64,000 bases of DNA from positions 62,001 to 126,000 of the forward strand of contig NZ_JABBPN010000010.1 in NCBI RefSeq assembly GCF_012933385.1, written 5' to 3'. Source of the DNA: Paenibacillus lemnae. GTDB lineage: Bacteria > Bacillota > Bacilli > Paenibacillales > Paenibacillaceae. A program made the translations under genes and the position numbers. The notes beneath the pieces are model-generated. The model made no database searches and had not been told where the DNA came from. It worked only from the letters and a program-made list of their open reading frames with translations. Each line of letters starts with the position of its first letter. Within the stretch, counting starts at the first letter, position 1. This document shows, in pieces, positions 58,701 to 64,000 of this stretch.

Positions 58701-58841
58701 CCCCTGACGGTAGCCGATCACCTTATGACAAGACGGAGATATATATGCAATCGTGCCATCTGTATGATAAAAGGTTACCAGTTCACTGGCATGTTTAAGC
58801 CAGGCACCGGACCATTCTTGTTCTTGATGCAATGTGCTCAT
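55734..58841 (-). CDS. Soluble hybrid histidine kinase with five PAS domains
   Basis: 1035 residues and no membrane segment. Five consecutive PAS domains (~5-630, first with IAYISPSCHKVIGYRQGDMIGKH) lead to HisKA (AIMSHEIRTPMNGIMGMADLL), HATPase (NLVGNAIKFTDEG, DTGIGI, GTGLGLAICKKLVELMGG) and a C-terminal receiver (LKVLIVDDNDINR, phospho-Asp in LIFMDIQMPELNGYE). No partner regulator or HPt protein is encoded next to it. ATG 58841 has GAGAGGAG upstream; the longer frame to 58871 lacks a site. Signal sensed is unknown. Confidence 0.93.
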   Translation of the reverse strand: MSTLHQEQEWSGAWLKHASELVTFYHTDGTIAYISPSCHKVIGYRQGDMIGKHRSEFELMLDDLDTNACSAVKRKQSAFLQKLRHQDGRVIWMHTEETSVEEMPGGHAGLMSVAREVTEQRRELMMWTYAQKMIQIGSWEWDFESGTLFCSPELREMFGGGIELISESPESIYQWIHPQDLYRVKDSLKHSVENGHGDDVIFKILLPDGTRKTMRSTWEITKGNNDQAVSIFGVNQDITDSYEMEEKLRVSERMYRLIADASADWITLHEPDEAATMIYSSPVSKTKLGYDPEEILGCSGFDFIHPDDHAAVAQYLERDSSREHEHVTLRLRHKNGTYMWFETSSRVQMDSEGNVTMIISISRDIHERRQAEKMLQESQQRYKSLFDHNPFAVYSMNLNGDYLTANANLQELTGYTLEDLIGMYWGPLVHPKDMDKTNYHFELAKQGQPQSYDLTIIHKDGSLVEINSTNIPIIVEGEIVGVYGISYDITDRKRYVEEIEKLSSEYNLILNNVNEGIIGFDAEAKPMFINPAGAQMLQIHPDEIIGQAYDECMSQFHTKANINSENSDILHAIQNSKRLMACETVLLRKDGSSFMAHYQVTPIMDKGEHKGAVVVFRDVTSEKEILRAKELAERADQAKSEYLAIMSHEIRTPMNGIMGMADLLDETPLTEEQRSFLNTIQTSCAALLRILNEILDFSKLEAGKMELSNDPFSIHGIVGNVMDLFLPKAMEKGIDLRSDIDPQIPELVHGDEGRFRQVLVNLVGNAIKFTDEGRVHIEVKPAYNAPENGNSSLEITVSDTGIGISEEKRELLFQSFSQLHPSINLKYGGTGLGLAICKKLVELMGGNIGMMSNVPKGSTFFFTLPLGNQEPDEEKAGYAMQDGIKNSLKPIKSDDTVTGFLKVLIVDDNDINRILLNKILEKLGIQADAAENGCAAVRAAERKNYDLIFMDIQMPELNGYEATERILQLDNNHSPIIVAVTAFAQQNDKDTCLAYGMHDFISKPVFVSEVKRVLGHWFEPYKPLLEGKPGIAQTE

Positions 58842-59124
58842 GGAACACAAACTCCTCTCCCAAATAACCATTGTTATATCTTTGGCTCATCCCTTAACTT
58901 CAGCAATGCAGCCTAAACCATTGCGGTGTATTTCTATTTTGAATAAAAAGGTCAGGATCTATGAATAAGATTACCCCAATATATCTATACGCTTCCCAGA
59001 TGAAACTGAAACGGACATGAATGACCTGCGGAGATGCAGCCTGAAGTATACGGGCACCCTCTCTGGTAAACAATGATGTCAAAAGACATAAATTGTACAT
59101 CATTTACTTATAAGGGGCAATTGA

Positions 59125-59988
59125 GTGATCATGGATATTCTGTTAGCACTTCTCCCGGCATTATTTTGGGGGACCATTGTTTTATTTAACGTGAAGCTCG
59201 GCGGCGGACCTTATAGTCAAACACTGGGCACCACACTGGGGGCTCTGATCTTTTCCTTTGTACTCTATCTGATCCAGCAGCCTGAGCTTACAATGACCAT
59301 GATCATTGTTGGCGTCGTGTCGGGGATGTTTTGGGTGCTTGGCCAAAGCAATCAATTAAAAAGCATCCAGCTTATTGGCGTTTCGAAGACCATGCCTATA
59401 TCCACCGGATTACAGCTGGTGTCTACCGCACTTTTTGGCGTCATTGTATTTCGGGAATGGAAAACGACGCAATCTGTTATTTTAGGACTGTTGGCTATTT
59501 TGCTGGTGATCATCGGTGTAATCTTTACTTCTTATGAACAACGCAAGGATGGAAGCAAGCTGTGGACAGCTGACTTTAAAAAGGGAATGGCGGTTCTGCT
59601 GCTTTCTACACTCGGTTACTTGTTATACGTAGTTACTGCTAGAATATTTGATGTGAACGGTTTTGAAGCCCTGTTCCCTCAAGCGATCGGGATGTGTATC
59701 GGTGCAGTCATATTAACGTCAAAATATAAACCATATAATAAATATGCGATTAAAAATATCCTGCCCGGGTTAATCTGGGCTGCGGGTAATATGTTTCTGT
59801 TTATCAGCCAACCCCGGGTAGGTGTGGCTACAAGCTTTACGCTATCCCAGATGGGCATCGTCATATCCACCTTGGGAGGCATCTGGATTTTGGGAGAAGA
59901 CAAGACGCGAAAACAGATCATTTTTATTATGATCGGCATTGTATTTATTATTGGTTCTGCCTTCTTATTAGGGCTGACCAAGACGTGA
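59125..59988 (+). CDS. GlcU/RbsU-type glucose/ribose uptake transporter
   Basis: 287 residues with ten membrane segments, GRP (glucose/ribose porter) family of the drug/metabolite transporter superfamily: LLALLPALFWGTIVLFNVKLGGGPYSQTLGTTLGAL, LGQSNQLKSIQLIGVSKTMPISTGLQLV and SFTLSQMGIVISTLGGIWILGE. Proton-driven non-PTS sugar uptake is expected. GTG at 59125 lies 7 nt after AAGGGG; ATG at 59131 is also possible. The 283-bp gap before it holds no gene that I can support. Confidence 0.9.
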   Translation: MIMDILLALLPALFWGTIVLFNVKLGGGPYSQTLGTTLGALIFSFVLYLIQQPELTMTMIIVGVVSGMFWVLGQSNQLKSIQLIGVSKTMPISTGLQLVSTALFGVIVFREWKTTQSVILGLLAILLVIIGVIFTSYEQRKDGSKLWTADFKKGMAVLLLSTLGYLLYVVTARIFDVNGFEALFPQAIGMCIGAVILTSKYKPYNKYAIKNILPGLIWAAGNMFLFISQPRVGVATSFTLSQMGIVISTLGGIWILGEDKTRKQIIFIMIGIVFIIGSAFLLGLTKT

Positions 59989-59993
59989 AAATT

Positions 59994-60389
59994 TTAGTGG
60001 GCCGCTGCCTGGATGTTAATAAAGTCTTTAACCTCACTTAAATATGGTGTGATCAGCTGCACTCCATCTGTATCAACGACCGCATACGCCGGGAATGTAT
60101 TTATGCCAATAGTTTTTAACTTTTTCTTCAGATCCCCTGTGGCCTCACGAGCCTGAGCCTGTGGAATAAGATTGGTGATCTTCTCATCAGAATTCACATA
60201 GGCATTCAACTCATGCATATCCAATTGATGATTCCCGATATCACCATAGAACAAATGAATGCTGAATTGTCCTTGTGTTGGTTTCAGGCCTTCTACAAAA
60301 TCTGAACTCTCCTGCTCGCTGCAGCCTGAAGTGATTAGTACCATGGTTAAAATAAGTAGCGAGATCAACGTTGTTTTAATGTGATTCAA
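59994..60389 (-). CDS. Small lipoprotein, possibly thioredoxin-like
   Basis: 131 residues from TTG 60389 (GGAGG 10 nt upstream). Signal peptide ends in LITSGC. The mature part (FSIHLFYGD...; LKTIGINTFPAYAVVDTDGVQLITPYLSEVKDF) has the cis-Pro-like TFPAY and strand order of a thioredoxin fold, but no CxxC pair. Function unknown. It converges on the GlcU gene with a 5-bp gap and follows the VOC gene. Confidence 0.65.
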   Translation of the reverse strand: MNHIKTTLISLLILTMVLITSGCSEQESSDFVEGLKPTQGQFSIHLFYGDIGNHQLDMHELNAYVNSDEKITNLIPQAQAREATGDLKKKLKTIGINTFPAYAVVDTDGVQLITPYLSEVKDFINIQAAAH

Positions 60390-60409
60390 TGTGCAGCTCC
60401 CTCCTGATT

Positions 60410-60760
60410 CTAACAATGACAGACCATCAGCAGATTGCCATCAGGGTCCTTGAAATTAAACCAGTGCTCATGTTCGATTTCGGTTATAATATTAACACCT
60501 TTGGTTTTCATAAAATCGTACGCTTGCTGGATATCTTTCGTGTTGAAATGAAATGCAGGCGTCTTGAAAATATGATCCTCGGCAAAAATTTTGCTGTCCA
60601 GCACGATGCTCGTTCCTTCCATTGGAACAATGTACAGATGGCCAAACAGAATTTCTCCGCCTTGAGGCATGCCAAGAATTTCGCAGTACCAATCCCGAGC
60701 GCGCTCAATATCGCTGACAGGAATAAACACGGTTCCGATCTGATTCATAATAATGCTCAT
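60410..60760 (-). CDS. VOC (glyoxalase/bleomycin resistance) superfamily protein
   Basis: 116 residues: IGTVFIPVSDIERARDWYCEILGMP, then paired beta-alpha-beta3 units ending WFNFKDPDGNLLMVCHC. VOC proteins bind a metal and act as lyases, dioxygenases or drug-binding proteins; which one is not visible. GGAGGG lies 10 nt before ATG. Confidence 0.88.
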   Translation of the reverse strand: MSIIMNQIGTVFIPVSDIERARDWYCEILGMPQGGEILFGHLYIVPMEGTSIVLDSKIFAEDHIFKTPAFHFNTKDIQQAYDFMKTKGVNIITEIEHEHWFNFKDPDGNLLMVCHC

Positions 60761-60781
60761 TGTTGTTTTTCCCTCCTGTTA

Positions 60782-60907
60782 TTATAGGCTAATTGTCATA
60801 TGTATATCTTTCGGCTCTTTACGAAACAGTTCTTCGTCCACCTCATCTGTCATCTCACTGCCCATGCTTTTGTAGAAGGACACGGCTGATCTAGTCTTGG
60901 TATTACT
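60782..60907 (-). pseudogene. 3' fragment of a GNAT acetyltransferase gene
   Basis: A 41-codon frame with no start reads TRSAVSFYKSMGSEMTDEVD and ends KEPKDIHMTISL, the usual C-terminal end (FYxxxG motif B and last strand) of a GNAT enzyme. Upstream the frame is closed by TGA and no N-terminal part is seen in the ~95 bp to the next gene. Confidence 0.5.
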
Positions 60908-61001
60908 TCATAGGTGAACAATTCGATATCTCGCCTGTCTTCCTTATGTTATCGTTTCCAAATTATACATTCAGACTATCATTTTCATCCATAGTATGTT
61001 G

Positions 61002-61472
61002 TTATTTCAGATGCTTTGTTTCACGAACCACCTGTTCTTTTACTTCCTCTGACTCTTTTACCGTCAATGTTTTCTTATAAAAGGGGGTAGCTTGATCAAC
61101 CTCATCATCCAGATGAATGGTCAGCGGTTCCTTTACGAAATCCTCGCTTGTGTGGCTGCTGTTGGATTGAGTATTTTTCAACGTCCTGGAATACGTGGTC
61201 GACAGCTTCGTCTCTATATATTTTCCGTCCTGATCATAATAATCTTCGATGGCGCGAATTCTTGTTTTGACTTCACGATCGTTATCTTTGACATATGTAA
61301 TCGAATTCACCTTTTGATAACCAGAAAACACATACATTCCGTCTTCTTCTTCCAATTGTTCGATCACAAATGCTTCAACCGTGACATGATCCCAAATCAC
61401 CGATTCATTTTGTTGGCATGAACACAGTATCAACAGCAAAATTACTGCCAGCCATGCTTTGATCAATCTCAC
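61002..61472 (-). CDS. Putative lipoprotein of unknown function
   Basis: 156 residues; signal peptide with lipobox ILCSC (Cys ~19). The mature part is charged and beta-rich (VEAFVIEQLEEEDGMYVFSGYQKVNSITYVKDND). I do not recognise a family. The start is GTG, placed directly after the TGA of the upstream gene (TGAGTG), with GGGGAGG inside that gene, so translation is coupled. Confidence 0.7.
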   Translation of the reverse strand: MRLIKAWLAVILLLILCSCQQNESVIWDHVTVEAFVIEQLEEEDGMYVFSGYQKVNSITYVKDNDREVKTRIRAIEDYYDQDGKYIETKLSTTYSRTLKNTQSNSSHTSEDFVKEPLTIHLDDEVDQATPFYKKTLTVKESEEVKEQVVRETKHLK

Positions 61473-62009
61473 TCAGCCTTCCTCCCCATCTCTTCCGGTC
61501 CGTTTATTACCTGCTTGGTAAAAGTAAGGGCCGCACATGTCTTCGTGAGTGTGTATGTAGGTCCACTTAAAGCTCTGATCAAAAATATAAATATCCTGTT
61601 CCGTATCGAAATCCTCAGCGAGGATATGTTGAGCATTCTTGTACAGCTGCACATTGGGTTTATTCTGATACATAACGTAAACGTCGTCTTTAGGGATATG
61701 ATCAAAGGCTTCTCTAGCAGCATTACCCTGTAGACATTCCTGTATCTCAAAACTAAAAATATGCCATTTATATTGTTCATAATGTATGGCGGATTTTACT
61801 TCTTCACTGATCTGGGCGGTAAAAGATCGGTCCCATTGTTCGATTAAAGCTTGAGACCGGGATTCCATTTCGGAGACAACAACGCCTTTCTCCTGAAACC
61901 TAATCTGAAATTGAAATCGGTCATAGATCTCACGTACAGCCCAGAAAATAGGACTTAATTCTTTTTCTGGAAGCTCATCGAGCATCTTGTTAATATGATT
62001 TCGAACCAT
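61473..62009 (-). CDS. DUF4275-like protein
   Basis: 178 residues from ATG 62009, preceded by GGAAGG; an ATG five codons earlier overlaps that site. The C-terminal part DIYIFDQSFKWTYIHTHEDMCGPYF recalls DUF4275 proteins, of unknown function. Soluble and acidic. Coupled to the downstream lipoprotein gene. Confidence 0.65.
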   Translation of the reverse strand: MVRNHINKMLDELPEKELSPIFWAVREIYDRFQFQIRFQEKGVVVSEMESRSQALIEQWDRSFTAQISEEVKSAIHYEQYKWHIFSFEIQECLQGNAAREAFDHIPKDDVYVMYQNKPNVQLYKNAQHILAEDFDTEQDIYIFDQSFKWTYIHTHEDMCGPYFYQAGNKRTGRDGEEG

Positions 62010-62047
62010 ATAATCACCTTCCATTTAAGTTTGAGGTAAGAGTATCT

Positions 62048-62587
62048 TCATAATATTAAGGTCACGTCGTCCAGATCTGTGGAATCGGACAAGCGAATAA
62101 GCTTATGTTCATATGGCTGCAGCCTGGCTTCGAACGACACTCTATTGCTTTCGAACTCACGAGTCCAACGATACATCATTTTCAGCATTTTAAGGTTTGG
62201 TTTGTAATGAGATGTCTCGATCCCGAGCTTCTGTTTCAACATTCTCGTAGCAATCCTGATCTTACGCTTCCATAATGGTGGATCCACCAGAATGACAAGA
62301 TCGGCCATGTCCAATAGACAACGGTAGGATTCACGGTCTGTCCCTTCAAAAATCCAAGGTCCTTCACTGTCGATGGTTCTTATCACTTCAACCTGCTCTT
62401 CCGGTGAGCGCTTCTTTCTGCCCTCTGACGTCTCAAGATGAACGATACAATCCAGTTCGAACCATGGGATATCCAGCTGTCTGGATAACCGCTTTGCAAG
62501 TGTCGTTTTGCCGCTGGCTACTATACCCAGTATGTAGATGTTTTTTGACATGTGACATGTATGTAGATGTTTTTTGACATGTGACAT
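62048..62587 (-). CDS. P-loop ATPase/kinase (FlaR/adenylate-kinase-like)
   Basis: 179 residues if started at 62587. Walker A GIVASGKTT, the DxD-like FELDCIVH, the VILVDPPLWKRKIRIATRML lid region: the layout of topology-modulation/FlaR-type NTPases that phosphorylate small molecules. The native start is probably MSKNIYILG at 62551. An exact 29-bp tandem duplication now places an in-frame ATG at 62587, adding 12 residues and separating the native ATG from its GGGG ribosome site. Confidence 0.8.
   Translation of the reverse strand: MSHVKKHLHTCHMSKNIYILGIVASGKTTLAKRLSRQLDIPWFELDCIVHLETSEGRKKRSPEEQVEVIRTIDSEGPWIFEGTDRESYRCLLDMADLVILVDPPLWKRKIRIATRMLKQKLGIETSHYKPNLKMLKMMYRWTREFESNRVSFEARLQPYEHKLIRLSDSTDLDDVTLIL
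62530..62587. repeat. Exact 29-bp tandem duplication over a start codon
   Basis: Copies 62530-62558 and 62559-62587 are identical. Each contains the same ATG and head codons of the P-loop kinase gene. The perfect identity suggests a recent event. Confidence 0.95.
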
Positions 62588-62605
62588 CTTACCCCATATC
62601 ATTTT

Positions 62606-62752
62606 TTAGCTTATGCTTTTACTAAACATGATTTCCAGCGGCTCGTGATCTTGTAACAAACACCCCGCATCACGATATCCAAGCTTTCTATAAAAATGCT
62701 GCGCCTCTTCATTTGACTGCGTAGATGTCATGACCGTACTAATCACATAGAC
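62606..62752 (-). pseudogene. 3' fragment of a second GNAT acetyltransferase gene
   Basis: A 48-codon frame without start reads TSTQSNEEAQHFYRKLGYRD and ends LEIMFSKSIS, a typical GNAT C-terminus. It stops 18 bp before the P-loop kinase gene. The N-terminal two thirds of the gene are absent; the remaining part of this 331-bp gap holds only the SDR promoter. Confidence 0.6.
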
Positions 62753-62837
62753 TTATCATAACAATGAGTCAACGAAATTAAAACCTGGTTCGCCAAGAAT
62801 AAAAACAATAAGTTTGAGACAAAATACTATGTAGGGT

Positions 62838-62892
62838 TTGACAAAATAAATAACAGCTACTATAGTTGTATGTACAAACAACATATTGTTTG
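62838..62892 (+). promoter_or_regulatory. SDR promoter with two overlapping palindromic operators
   Basis: -35 TTGACA (62838-62843), 17-nt spacer, -10 TATAGT (62861-62866). TTGTATGTACAA (62866-62877) and CAAACAACATATTGTTTG (62875-62892) are palindromes over the transcription start. A MarR gene follows the SDR gene and is the likely repressor. Confidence 0.65.
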
Positions 62893-62918
62893 CACAATTT
62901 TTCGAGGAGGAATTTTAA

Positions 62919-63755
62919 ATGAATCAGCCACAAGTATGGTTTGTAACGGGAGCTTCGCGCGGATTTGGCCGGGAAATTGTAAAAGATCTGCTGCAAAGAG
63001 GAGATAAGGTCGCAGCCACGGCGCGGAATACCGAAAGTTTATCTGATCTGGAATTTGAAGAAGGCCAGCTGTTACCTCTCAAATTAGATGTAACAAATGA
63101 GTCTCAAGCGATAGAAGCGGCAAAGCAAGCGGTGGAATATTTTGGACGCATCGATGTCCTTGTAAATAATGCTGGATTTGGTGTCATGGGCGGAGTTGAA
63201 GAAATCAGTGACAAGGAAGCCCGTCAAGTGTTCGATACCAATGTTTTTGGCTTATTGAATGTTACACGTGCAGTGCTGCCTTACATGCGTAAAGAACGTT
63301 CTGGCCGTGTTCTTAACCTGTCCTCTATTGGCGGACTGATCGGCATCACTTCTTGGGGTATATACGGATCCACCAAATTCGCAGTTGAAGGCATCTCCGA
63401 AGCCCTGGCTCAGGAAGTTGCGCATCTCGGTATCAAGGTAACCTCCGTTGAACCTGGATTCTTCCGTACTGATTTCCTTGATTCTTCTTCTCTCAATGTT
63501 GCAGAAAAAGAAATTGAAGATTACGCAGAATCAGTAGGTAAGTGGCGTAAAGACATGGCGGCCACTAACAAACAACAGCCGGGAGATCCGGTGAAAGCTG
63601 CAAAAGCAATGATCGATGTGGCGAAATCGGATAACCCTCCGGTACACCTCATGCTCGGTAACGATACTGTAGATGGTGTAACAGAGAAGCTCGAAAACCT
63701 TCAGAAGGAAATGAAGGCGTGGGAGCATGTTTCGCGCAGCACGGACATTGAATAA
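62919..63755 (+). CDS. SDR family oxidoreductase
   Basis: 278-residue classical short-chain dehydrogenase: cofactor site VTGASRGFGREIV, NNAGFG, catalytic Ser in LNLSSIGG, YGSTKFAVEG (Tyr-x3-Lys) and EPGFFRTDF. The Arg in ASRG and the following sequence suggest NADP preference. It reduces or oxidises a small carbonyl compound, unspecified. AGGAGG lies 8 nt before ATG. Likely repressed by the MarR protein encoded next. Confidence 0.93.
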   Translation: MNQPQVWFVTGASRGFGREIVKDLLQRGDKVAATARNTESLSDLEFEEGQLLPLKLDVTNESQAIEAAKQAVEYFGRIDVLVNNAGFGVMGGVEEISDKEARQVFDTNVFGLLNVTRAVLPYMRKERSGRVLNLSSIGGLIGITSWGIYGSTKFAVEGISEALAQEVAHLGIKVTSVEPGFFRTDFLDSSSLNVAEKEIEDYAESVGKWRKDMAATNKQQPGDPVKAAKAMIDVAKSDNPPVHLMLGNDTVDGVTEKLENLQKEMKAWEHVSRSTDIE

Positions 63756-63761
63756 AAGGTT

Positions 63762-63791
63762 AAAAAGCAGCTCATCTCGAGCTGCTTTTTT
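63762..63791 (+). terminator. Terminator of the SDR gene
   Basis: Perfect 12-bp stem AAAAAGCAGCTC/GAGCTGCTTTTT, five-base loop, T-run. Confidence 0.95.
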
Positions 63792-63847
63792 CATACACTT
63801 TATCCCTCTGCAACGAAGTAGTATACTATGCTGGAGGTGAATGCTTT

Positions 63848-64000
63848 ATGGAAGGCGAAACGATTGAAGAACTGCTGCAGGATTGTCTATATTTCACAGT
63901 GAAGAAAATGGATCGTTTACTGGATAAGCTGGCTGAAGAATCTTTCCGTTCAACTGGACTATCTCCTACTTACGGTTTCATGATGGTGGCTGTTAACGAA
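63848..64000 (+). CDS. MarR family regulator (3' end beyond window)
   Basis: First 51 codons only. GGAGGTGA lies 7 nt before ATG 63848. The head (TIEELLQDCLYFTVKKMDRL, then LAEESFRSTGLSPTYGFMMVAVNE) is the dimerisation helix and first HTH helices of a MarR protein, with the LSPTYGFML-like start of the winged helix. Likely senses an electrophile or phenolic and controls the SDR gene; the palindromes at 62866-62892 are its candidate sites. Confidence 0.75.
   Translation, partial: MEGETIEELLQDCLYFTVKKMDRLLDKLAEESFRSTGLSPTYGFMMVAVNE

Overview
The window looks like chromosomal DNA of a Paenibacillus or close relative (Bacillales). Supporting signs are strong AGGAGG-type ribosome binding sites, YesM/YesN and AraC-type regulators beside ATPase-less sugar ABC importers, a YjcZ-type sporulation miniprotein, S-layer (SLH) anchoring, a GlpP antiterminator and TreR/CcpA-like operator sequences. 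No rRNA, tRNA, CRISPR array, phage or intact IS element was seen. This assignment is inference from gene content.

Layout. 0-7 kb: end of a YwaF-like membrane protein, an aldose epimerase, then gabD-glpP-glpK-glpD on the minus strand. glpK has a CcpA-like box in its promoter, and glpD has a leader terminator suited to GlpP antitermination. 7-12.9 kb: nitroreductase, a large palindromic intergenic element, a YjcZ-like miniprotein, a nucleotidyltransferase, a methyltransferase, a chemoreceptor without an outer sensor domain, a PhzF isomerase and a small zinc-ribbon protein.

12.9-36 kb is a locus for pectin rhamnogalacturonan-I side chains and backbone. It holds an ASRT-family protein, a CE12 acetylesterase (YesT-like), the YesM/YesN two-component pair, importer YesOPQ, a PL26/YetA-type lyase, a membrane AraC regulator (YesS-like), a second importer LplBCA, a GH42 beta-galactosidase (YesZ-like), a CE7 acetyl esterase with an RpiR regulator, and a Gfo/Idh/MocA oxidoreductase. 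Neither importer has an ATPase gene here, so a shared MsmX-type ATPase elsewhere is expected. Three promoters carry CcpA-like boxes. Esterases remove acetyl groups, the lyase and galactosidase cut oligomers, and the two importers bring fragments in.

36-44.8 kb: two methyltransferases (one fused to a ParB-like domain) with a GT4 glycosyltransferase, a STM3941-like membrane protein, a TIGR01777 epimerase, a zinc-ribbon membrane protein, a TetR/MFS efflux pair (tetR apparently starting at CTG), a GNAT acetyltransferase and a lipoprotein. 44.9-50.8 kb: one very long surface protein gene (two lamin-tail domains, Ig-like region, metallophosphoesterase, three SLH domains) is cut by a single in-frame TGA. 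50.9-55.6 kb: treA-treP-treR trehalose operon with two TreR-like operators at its promoter; TreP carries its own EIIA. 55.7-64 kb: a soluble five-PAS hybrid histidine kinase, a GlcU-like transporter, small lipoprotein/VOC/DUF genes, two 3' fragments of GNAT genes, a P-loop kinase with an exact 29-bp tandem duplication at its start, and an SDR gene with palindromes at its promoter, followed by the start of a MarR gene.

Most likely undescribed items: the interrupted LTD-phosphoesterase-SLH protein, the ~240-bp palindromic element at 8.0-8.26 kb, the ParB-methyltransferase fusion beside a glycosyltransferase, and the ASRT protein paired with a pectin esterase.
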